This document shows, one piece after another, positions 6,105-12,345 of a DNA stretch of 12,345 nucleotides. The position numbers and the translations under genes are program-made. Below the pieces are notes generated by a model. The model worked only from the letters and a program-made list of their open reading frames with translations, was not told where the DNA came from and did no database searches. Where the stretch lies: NCBI GenBank assembly GCA_964350265.1, contig CAYGJZ010000101.1, positions 1-12,345 on the forward strand. The letters run 5' to 3'. Each line of letters starts with the position of its first letter. The first letter of the stretch is position 1. The stretch is from BQJD01 sp964350265 (lineage in GTDB: Bacteria; Pseudomonadota; Gammaproteobacteria; Arenicellales; CAJQKF01).

Positions 6105-6210
6105 CCCGGTACGACCGCGGACGCGGTGGCCCCACCCACGGGGCCGTCGCAGACCTGGCGGCATCAACGGCCCAGCAGAGGCCGGCCCAACATAGAGCGG
6201 AGGATCAACC

Positions 6211-6762
6211 ATGCGACCGAACACGGTTTTCTTCAAGACGGCCAAGGGGCGCGAGGAACTGAACCAGCGCCGCGGCAGCCTGTCGCTGCGCGACCGGCGC
6301 GTGCTGATGCTGGTCAACGGCGAGCGCAACCTCGAGGAGATCGGCCAGCTGGCCATGGTGGCGCGGGTGGAAAACCATGCCGACGTGCTGGCCAGCCTGA
6401 GCGAAGCCGGCTTCATCGAGTACCCCGGCGGCCCGGCTCCACGCGCCGCCGCGCCGACGCAGCCCACCGCCACCGGCCAGGACCCGGCCGCTGCCGCCAG
6501 CGACGAGCAGGCCGGCGACGACCAGGAACTCGCCGAGATCCAGTCCTTCATGCTGACCACCCTGCAGGCCTTTACCAACCGCATCCGGGTCTCTGGGCTG
6601 GTGAAGGACATCTCCGGGGTACAATCGGCCAACGAGCTTCGCAAGTACCTGGAACCGTGGTACGACGCTATCGCGGAAAGCCCCGAGGGCATTTTCCGCG
6701 CCGACGAGCTGCGCGCCAAGCTGCTGGAAATGCTGCTGGCGGCGGACAAGCGCGTATTCTAG
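6211..6762 (+). CDS. Uncharacterised protein, possible N-terminal winged helix
   Basis: 183 aa without signal peptide or membrane segment, so cytoplasmic. Residues 7-72 (FFKTAKGREELNQRRGSLSL...RRVLMLVNGERNLEEIGQ...LSEAGFIEY) have the helix order and terminal strand expected of a winged-helix domain; I have seen similar 'KTAKGREEI..R...L..R.R.LL.LVDG' N-termini in other proteobacterial proteins of unknown function. A linker rich in A, P, T and Q (about 73-105) joins a helical C-terminal domain (SFMLTTLQAFTNRIRVSGLV onward). The start has a strong ribosome site, GGAGG 7 bases upstream. The gene ends 35 bases before soxB on the same strand, so the two are probably cotranscribed. No function can be assigned; a regulatory or partner role for sulfur oxidation would be inference from position only. 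Confidence 0.75.
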   Translation: MRPNTVFFKTAKGREELNQRRGSLSLRDRRVLMLVNGERNLEEIGQLAMVARVENHADVLASLSEAGFIEYPGGPAPRAAAPTQPTATGQDPAAAASDEQAGDDQELAEIQSFMLTTLQAFTNRIRVSGLVKDISGVQSANELRKYLEPWYDAIAESPEGIFRADELRAKLLEMLLAADKRVF

Positions 6763-6797
6763 ATCCGCGGCACAAACCACAGGAGTAGCCACCGCCC

Positions 6798-8564
6798 ATG
6801 AGTCCTTCCCGCAGAGAATTCCTGCACCTTCTGGCCGCGGCTTCGGCTGCCGGCTTCAGCCTGCGCAGCCCCGGTCTCGCCGCGAGCAGCGCGGCGCCGT
6901 CGGACCCCTACGAGATGCCCGTGTTCGGCAACGTCACGCTGATGCATTTCACCGACTGCCACGCGCAGTTGCTGCCCATCCACTTCCGCGAACCCAGCGA
7001 CAACATCGGCATCGCCGACGCGCGGGGCCAGCCGCCCCACCTGGTTGGCCAGCACTTCCTCGATCACTTCGACATCGCGCCGGGCAGTCGCAAGGCCCAT
7101 GCCTATACCTACCTCGACTTCGCCGAGGCCGCGCGCACCTTCGGCAGGGTTGGCGGCTTCGCCCACCTGAAGACGCTGGTGGACCGCATTCGTGCCTCGC
7201 GCCCCGGGCGCACGCTGCTGCTTGACGGCGGCGACACCTGGCAGGGCTCGGCCACCTCGCTGTGGACCCGCGGCCAGGACATGATCGATGCCTGCAAGCT
7301 GCTCGGCGTGGACATCATGACCGGACACTGGGAATTCACCTACGGCATGGACCGCGTCCACCAGGTGCTCAACGAAGAACTCGACGGGCACATCGAGTTC
7401 ATCGCCCAGAACGTCTTGCTCACCGACGAGGCCGCCTTCATGGACGCGCCGGCCTTCGACACCGACACCGGCTCGGTGTTCCGGCCCTATACCTTCCGCG
7501 AGATGAACGGCGTGAAGGTGGCCATCATCGGCCAGGCCTTTCCCTACTCCACCCTCGCCAATCCGCGCTACATGATGGAGGACTGGTCGTTCCAGATCCG
7601 CGAGGAACAGATGCAGGGCTACATCGACGAGGTGCGCGCGGCCGGTGCCGAGCTGGTGGTCATCCTCTCCCACAACGGCATGGACGTGGACCTGAAGATG
7701 GCCAGCCGGGTGCGCGGTGCCGACGTCATCCTCGGCGGTCATACCCACGACGGCATACCGGCGCCGAGCATCGTCGACAATGCCGGCGGCAAGACCCTGG
7801 TGTTCAATTCCGGTTCCAACGGCAAGTTCCTCTCGGTGCTCGACCTGGACGTGCGCAACGGCGCGCTGGCCGACTACCGCTACCGGATGATGCCGATCTT
7901 CTCCGAGCTGCTGCCCGCCGACGGGCAGATGTCGGCACTGATCGACGAGGTCCGCGCCCCCTACCTGGACCGCCTCGGCGAAGTGCTTGCAGAGACCGAT
8001 GTCACGCTGTATCGGCGCGGCAACTTCAGCGGCACCTTCGACCAGGTCATCATCGACGCGATGATGGCGGTGCGCGGCGCCGAGATCGCCTTCTCCCCGG
8101 GCTTTCGCTGGGGCACCAGCCTGCTCCCCGGCGAGAGCATCAACTTCGAGCGGCTGATGGACCAGACCGCGATCACCTACCCGAAGTCGACCCTGACACC
8201 GATGACCGGGGAGATGATCAGGAACGTGCTGGAAGACATCGCCAACAACCTGTTCAACCCCGATCCCTACCTGCAGATGGGCGGCGACATGGTCCGCGTG
8301 GGCGGCCTGCGCTACGGCATCGACCCTGCCGCGCCGCTGGGCAGCCGCATTCTCGAACTGGAACTGAACGGCAAGCCGCTGGACCCGGCGAAGACCTACC
8401 AGGTGGCCGGCTGGGCCAGCGTGCAGCCCCAGGGCGACGAACTGCCGGACATCTGGGACGTGGTGGCCGAGTACCTGCGTGACCGCAAGGTCATCGACCA
8501 GGTCGAGGTCAACCTGCCCACGGTCCGCGGCATGGACGACAACCCCGGCTGGGCCAAGGGATAG
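6798..8564 (+). CDS. soxB: Thiosulfohydrolase SoxB
   Basis: 588 aa, a normal SoxB length. SoxB is the periplasmic dimanganese hydrolase of the Sox thiosulfate-oxidation system that releases sulfate from the S-sulfonate bound to the SoxYZ carrier. The N-terminus carries a twin-arginine signal (SRREFL at 4-9, then LLAAASAAG), as expected for Tat-exported SoxB. Metal-site motifs are in order: TDCH (D53, H55), GGDTWQGS (D146), TGHWEF (H177; GHWEF in place of GNHE is typical of SoxB versus 5'-nucleotidases), SHNG (H292) and GGHTHDG (H315, H317). The C-terminal domain follows with RGNFSGTFDQVIIDAMM and the substrate-pocket segments. The ATG has AGGAG at a rather long 12-base spacing. No other sox gene is adjacent, which is common in purple and other gammaproteobacterial sulfur oxidisers where soxB is separate from soxXYZA. 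Confidence 0.95.
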   Translation: MSPSRREFLHLLAAASAAGFSLRSPGLAASSAAPSDPYEMPVFGNVTLMHFTDCHAQLLPIHFREPSDNIGIADARGQPPHLVGQHFLDHFDIAPGSRKAHAYTYLDFAEAARTFGRVGGFAHLKTLVDRIRASRPGRTLLLDGGDTWQGSATSLWTRGQDMIDACKLLGVDIMTGHWEFTYGMDRVHQVLNEELDGHIEFIAQNVLLTDEAAFMDAPAFDTDTGSVFRPYTFREMNGVKVAIIGQAFPYSTLANPRYMMEDWSFQIREEQMQGYIDEVRAAGAELVVILSHNGMDVDLKMASRVRGADVILGGHTHDGIPAPSIVDNAGGKTLVFNSGSNGKFLSVLDLDVRNGALADYRYRMMPIFSELLPADGQMSALIDEVRAPYLDRLGEVLAETDVTLYRRGNFSGTFDQVIIDAMMAVRGAEIAFSPGFRWGTSLLPGESINFERLMDQTAITYPKSTLTPMTGEMIRNVLEDIANNLFNPDPYLQMGGDMVRVGGLRYGIDPAAPLGSRILELELNGKPLDPAKTYQVAGWASVQPQGDELPDIWDVVAEYLRDRKVIDQVEVNLPTVRGMDDNPGWAKG

Positions 8565-8585
8565 CCAGGCCGGCGATGCCGCCCC

Positions 8586-8617
8586 GCGCCGCCGACGGTT
8601 GACCCCCGCGGCGGCGC
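8586..8617. repeat. Inverted repeat spanning a candidate -35
   Basis: GCGCCGCCG (8586-8594) pairs exactly with CGGCGGCGC (8609-8617) across 14 bases that contain the TTGACC hexamer. It begins about 20 bases past the soxB stop. It may be a soxB transcript end without a U-tract or an operator for the next promoter. Confidence 0.4.
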
Positions 8618-8628
8618 TGTAGCACAAT
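8599..8628 (+). promoter_or_regulatory. Candidate sigma-70 promoter before the CxxC protein/pilY1 pair
   Basis: TTGACC (8599-8604, five of six to TTGACA) and CACAAT (8623-8628, four of six to TATAAT) are separated by 18 bases. It lies about 125 bases upstream of the next start codon in an otherwise GC-rich gap, and suggests that the small exported protein and pilY1 form a unit separate from soxB. Confidence 0.45.
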
Positions 8629-8754
8629 TCTTCCGCGAAGCGGGCCGCTCACGGCCTCGCTCGCCCAGGGAATGACACCGATCCACGCCACCGCGCGGGC
8701 CGGTGTCGACAACAGGAATACCGGCTGCCAGGCGCAGTCGCGGAGGGATCCAGC

Positions 8755-9132
8755 ATGACGCACCCCGCCCCATCCCGCCGACCCCGGCACAGTCACCGCA
8801 TCCTCGCCGGCCTGCTCGCAGGCGCGCTGCTCGTCGCGCCCGCCGCCGCCGCACCCGTGCTCACGCTGGTGGAATCGGCACTGGAACTCGCCCTGGTTTC
8901 CTGGCGCCTGGACCGCCACGGCCACGGCACCGCCGTGGTACTCGCCTGCAGCGGCTGCGACCAGCCCCTGGAACTGGCCATCGGCCCGGCCACGCGGCTG
9001 TACATCGACGGCGAGGAAATGCCCCTGCAGCAGGTGCCGGTCCTTCAGCGTCGCCCGGCGACGCTGTTCTTCGACCCGCGCAGCCGGGGCGTGACCCGCA
9101 TCCACCTGGAGTCATCCGACCTGACGCCCTAG
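8755..9132 (+). CDS. Small exported protein with a CxxC motif
   Basis: 125 aa. After an arginine- and histidine-rich n-region comes a hydrophobic segment (about 16-32, ILAGLLAGALLVAPAAAA), giving a signal peptide with likely cleavage near 33. The mature part holds one CSGC pair (C65, C68), possibly a disulfide or metal site, and looks beta-rich. I do not recognise a family. A good ribosome site (GGAGG, 8 bases before the ATG) supports the start. It ends 34 bases before the pilY1 start on the same strand, so the two are probably cotranscribed and a link to PilY1 export or folding is possible, but that is inference from position. Confidence 0.7.
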   Translation: MTHPAPSRRPRHSHRILAGLLAGALLVAPAAAAPVLTLVESALELALVSWRLDRHGHGTAVVLACSGCDQPLELAIGPATRLYIDGEEMPLQQVPVLQRRPATLFFDPRSRGVTRIHLESSDLTP

Positions 9133-9166
9133 CCACCACACGGAAGACCATCCGCCGGAGGGAACC

Positions 9167-9962
9167 ATGCCAGCGAAGCCAACCCGTCCCCTGACCGCCT
9201 GCCTGCTTGCCGGCTGCCTGGCGCTGGCCGGCCCGGCGGTCGACGCCGACGACACCGAGATCTTCCTCGGCCGACCCGCGGCCGGACAGGTGGTACGGCC
9301 GAACATCCTGTTCGTGGTCGACACCTCCGGCAGCATGACCTCGGTGGTCACCGAGACCACGCCCTACGACCCGGATGCCAGCTACGCGCCGGGGCCGAAC
9401 GGCGCCTGTGGCGACGACTCGGTGGTGCATGTCGGCCCGTCCTACTACCCGCCGGGCTGTACCGATGCCAATGCCAGCTTCCCGCGCGACAAGCTCGGCT
9501 GCATCGGCGCCCTGCGTGCGCTGTACGGCGCCGAGGGCAGCGAGATCACCGGCCGCTACAGCGACCGCGCCGCCGGCTGGCACCGGCCGGTGGACAACCC
9601 CTACAACGGCAGCTGGGTGGACGACGACTGGGCCCTGGCCGACCGCCTGCACGTGGAGTGCGCCGCCGACGCCGGCGTCCACGGCAGCCACGGCGCCCGC
9701 GACTCCTGGCCACGCAACGGTTCCCTCGGTCCGTGGACGGGGATCCACGACACGCCACCCATCTGGCAGGACTGGCCACTGGTGTCGCTGTTCAGTGCAC
9801 ACTACCTGCGCTGGTACTACTATCACCAGGTCACTTCCTCCTCCAACCGGCTGCAGGTGGTCAAGGACGTGACCCGGGCGCTGGTCAACAGCATCTCGGG
9901 GGTCAACGTCGGGCTGATGCGCTTCGACGACCAGCCGGGCAACTTCAATCCCACCTACTACC
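9167..9962 (+). CDS. pilY1: PilY1-type protein, N-terminal part before the gap
   Basis: The first 265 residues of a large exported protein. A signal peptide covers about 1-27 (LTACLLAGCLALAGPAVDA). A von Willebrand factor A domain follows: NILFVVDTSGSM with MIDAS residues D52, S54 and S56. The long insertion after the MIDAS (YYPPGCTDANASFPRDKLGC..., 'RWYYYHQ', then 'VVKDVTRALVNSISGVNVGLMRFD') is characteristic of PilY1/PilC-type proteins, which sit at or prime the type IV pilus tip and act in adhesion and surface sensing. The start has GGAGG 5 bases upstream of the ATG. The reading frame is broken by the run of N inside the VWA domain, and the continuation lies in another frame because the true gap length is unknown. 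No minor pilin genes are seen next to it in this window. Confidence 0.88.
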
Positions 9963-10062
9963 NNNNNNNNNNNNNNNNNNNNNNNNNNNNNNNNNNNNNN
10001 NNNNNNNNNNNNNNNNNNNNNNNNNNNNNNNNNNNNNNNNNNNNNNNNNNNNNNNNNNNNNN
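9963..10062. other. Assembly gap of 100 N
   Basis: Exactly 100 N, the usual placeholder for a gap of unknown length. Coding before it runs in the frame of 9167 and after it in the frame of 10063, which differ by two bases. The missing DNA encodes the middle of the VWA domain. The apparent frameshift is therefore not evidence of a pseudogene. Confidence 0.97.
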
Positions 10063-12345
10063 GCCACCGGCAACGAGGTCGAGGGGCTGCAGAACATCAC
10101 CACCCACACCATCGGCTTCCAGCTCCAGGGCGGCGAGGACCTGCTGCGGGAAACCGCGCGCAAGGGCGGCGGCGAGTATCACCGTGCGAACAACGGCCGG
10201 GAGCTGGCCGGCGCCTTCAGCGACATCGTCGACAACATCCTGCGCGCGGGCACCACCTTCACCGCTCCCGCGGTCTCGGTGAACGCCTTCAACCGCCTGG
10301 CCCACCGCGACGAGCTGTACTTCAACGTCTTCTCCCCCGACAGCCGCGCACACTGGGACGGCAACGTGAAGAAGTTCCGCCTCGCCCCGGTGCAGGGCAG
10401 CGCCGGTCCGGTGGATGCCGACGGCGACGGCGAGACCGACTACGCCATCGTCGACGCCCGCGGCGAAGCCGCGGTCGATGCCGCCGGCGGCGGCCTGTCG
10501 GCGACCGCGCGCAGCCTGTGGACGCCCAACGACTTCAGCCCGGACGGCGGCAACGTCCGCCGTGGCGGACTCGCCAGCCGCCTGTTCGACTACGACGACA
10601 GTGGCAACCGCCACCAGGCCCACAGCCGGGAACATGCCGTGTATACCCTGGCCGGCGACGGCGACACGGTGGTCGCCGACCTCGGTCATCGGCACAACCG
10701 CCTGCACGAAGACAATGCCTACCTCGCCGGCGAGAACGAGGACGGCCGCATCACCGCGCAGATGATCGGCCAGGAGGACATCGACCACGACGATTTTCGC
10801 CGCCTGCTGCGCTGGGCGCGGGGCGTGGACGTGCTCGACGAGAACGGCAACGGCGACGACGACGATGGTCGCGCGGTGCTCGGCGCCTCGCTGCACGCAT
10901 CCCCCTGGCTGGCCACCTACCACGTCGACGGCAGCACCGGGGTGCAGCAGGACTACCTGTTCGTGATCACCAACGACGGCTTCGTGCACATGGCCTCCAC
11001 CGCCACCGGCGAATCCGCGGTCACCGACGCCAAGCGACTGGAAACCTGGACCTTCCTGCCCCCGGACCAGTTGCGCACGCTGCCCGCGCGCTTCGCCAAC
11101 CCGGCCGCCGACAACATCGCCTACGGCCTCGACGGTGGCATGGACCTGTGGATCCACGACGCCAACGGCGACGGCGACCTGCTCGACGACGATGGCAAGG
11201 TCGACGTCGGCGACCATGCCTACCTGTACTTCGGCCAGCGTCGCGGCGGCAGCCACTACTATGCCCTGGACGTCACCGACCCGGCCCGGCCGCGTTTCCT
11301 GTGGTCCACCAGCGGCGACGACGGCCTCGCCGCCGCCCCCCTCGGCCGGCTTGGCCAGAGCTGGTCGCGGCCACGCCACGCGCGCATCTACGACCAGCAG
11401 GGCGACGTGCTGGCGGCCCGGGACGTGATCCTGTTCGGCGGTGGCTACGACACCGCCCAGGACGTCTCCGTGGCACGCACCGCCAACGACAAGGGCAATG
11501 CCGTGTACCTGCTCGACGCAACCAGCGGGGAACTGCTGTGGTGGGCCGGTAACGGCGCCGACGGCGCAGGCCGCGCGCCCGACCTGCGCCTGGCCGAGAT
11601 GCGCTACGCGATACCCGCGGACATCCGCATCATCGACGTCAACGGCGACGGCGTTCTCGATCGCTTCTACGCCGCCGACACGGGTGGCCAGTTGTGGCGG
11701 TTCGACGTCGCCAACGACACCGTCGGCCCGCTGTCCACGCGTATTCGCGGCGGACGCATCGCCGACCTGCAGCCGGACTCGGCGTCGACGACGCCGGCGG
11801 AAGCCGACAACCGGCGCTTCTACTACCCGCCGGACGTGTCCCTGGTCGTCCCCGCCACCGGCCGGCCCTACCATGCCATCGCCATCGGTTCCGGCCATCG
11901 CGCCCATCCCCTCGGCACGGCCGTCGACGACCGCCTGTACCTGGTCAAGGACCATGCCATCCAAGCGCCGCCCACCGACGAGAACGGCACCGTGCGCTAC
12001 CGCACTCGCTACCCCGAGGACCTGCTCGACGTCACCGACCGGCTGACCTTCGACAACCTCCCCGAGGCGGCCCGGCAACGGCTGGACAACGGCTGGTACA
12101 TCGATCTTCAGGAACCCGGCGAAAAGATCCTCTCAGCGTCGGTGACCGCCGGCGGCCGTGTCCTGGTCACGGCCTACCTGCCGCCGGCAGCCGACGGCGC
12201 GGCGCGCTGCACCCCGGGACAGGGATCGGGTCGACTGTATGCGGTGGATGCCGAGAACGGCCGGCCGGTGGCCGATCTCGACCGTGGCAGCGGCATCGAC
12301 GGCGGCGGCCTGTCCCGCGCCGACCGGTTTCTCACCCTGGAGGGC
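10063..12345 (+). CDS. pilY1: PilY1-type protein, C-terminal part after the gap (incomplete)
   Basis: 761 codons open from the gap to the window end, without a stop. The first part completes the VWA domain (TTHTIGFQLQGG...LLRETARKGGGEYHRANNG, then FSDIVDNIL). The rest is the PilY1 beta-propeller domain: THWD-like 'RAHWDGNVKKFRL', 'GASLHASPWLATYHVDG', 'VITNDGFVHM', 'YLYFGQRRGGSHYYALDVTD', 'VILFGGGYDT', 'GNAVYLLDATSGELLWW', 'TGGQLWRFDV'. The DVNGDGVLD loop at 11635-11661 corresponds to the calcium site that in Pseudomonas aeruginosa PilY1 controls pilus extension and retraction. Further EF-hand-like Asp-rich loops are DADGDGETD (10414-10440), DENGNGDDDDG (from 10837) and DANGDGDLLDDDG (from 11158). 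The C-terminus is outside the window. With the N-terminal part the protein exceeds 1000 residues, normal for PilY1. Confidence 0.9.

Noticed and set aside
9963..10282. Apparent frameshift or premature end of pilY1 after the N run
   Set aside because: The frame change falls exactly at the 100-N placeholder, and family motifs resume in another frame on the far side, so it is an assembly artefact.

Overview
The window is GC-rich and reads as a thiosulfate-oxidising gammaproteobacterium, probably of the Chromatiales/Ectothiorhodospiraceae type. The evidence is a complete soxB with a Tat signal, a glrK-glrG-glrR two-component operon in the enterobacterial gene order, and a PilY1-type pilus-associated protein. 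The taxonomic placement is inference. A run of exactly 100 N (9963-10062) marks a scaffold gap inside pilY1.

Left part, minus strand: the start of a TauD/TfdA-type dioxygenase is cut by the window edge. Next comes a small envelope cluster, read right to left: a secreted EF-hand protein, a small lipoprotein, and a DUF1134/EipA envelope-integrity protein closed by a clear intrinsic terminator.

Middle, about 1833-2782: no convincing protein gene, but a dense regulatory region. Two nearly identical sigma-54 promoters point away from each other. One (minus, 1914-1929) faces the EF-hand/lipoprotein/EipA cluster. The other (plus, 2450-2465) faces an untranslated stretch of about 154 nt that ends in a strong intrinsic terminator just before glrK. 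Between them lie five matches, two of them exact, to TGTC-N10-GACA, the site bound by the response regulator GlrR in Escherichia coli, and one perfect match to the IHF consensus. In Enterobacterales the small RNA GlmY sits at this same place, upstream of glrK, and is driven by sigma-54, GlrR and IHF. The window therefore appears to hold a GlmY-positioned, sigma-54-dependent small RNA in a non-enteric organism, with a divergent envelope operon sharing the same control region. This is the main discovery candidate.

Next come glrK (sensor kinase), glrG (lipoprotein) and glrR (sigma-54 activator), tightly overlapping. The predicted loop is: GlrK senses an envelope signal, GlrR-P binds the site array, IHF bends the DNA, and RNA polymerase-sigma-54 transcribes both the small RNA and the envelope operon.

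Right part, plus strand: an uncharacterised, possibly winged-helix protein followed by soxB, then a small exported CxxC protein followed by pilY1, which runs off the window end.
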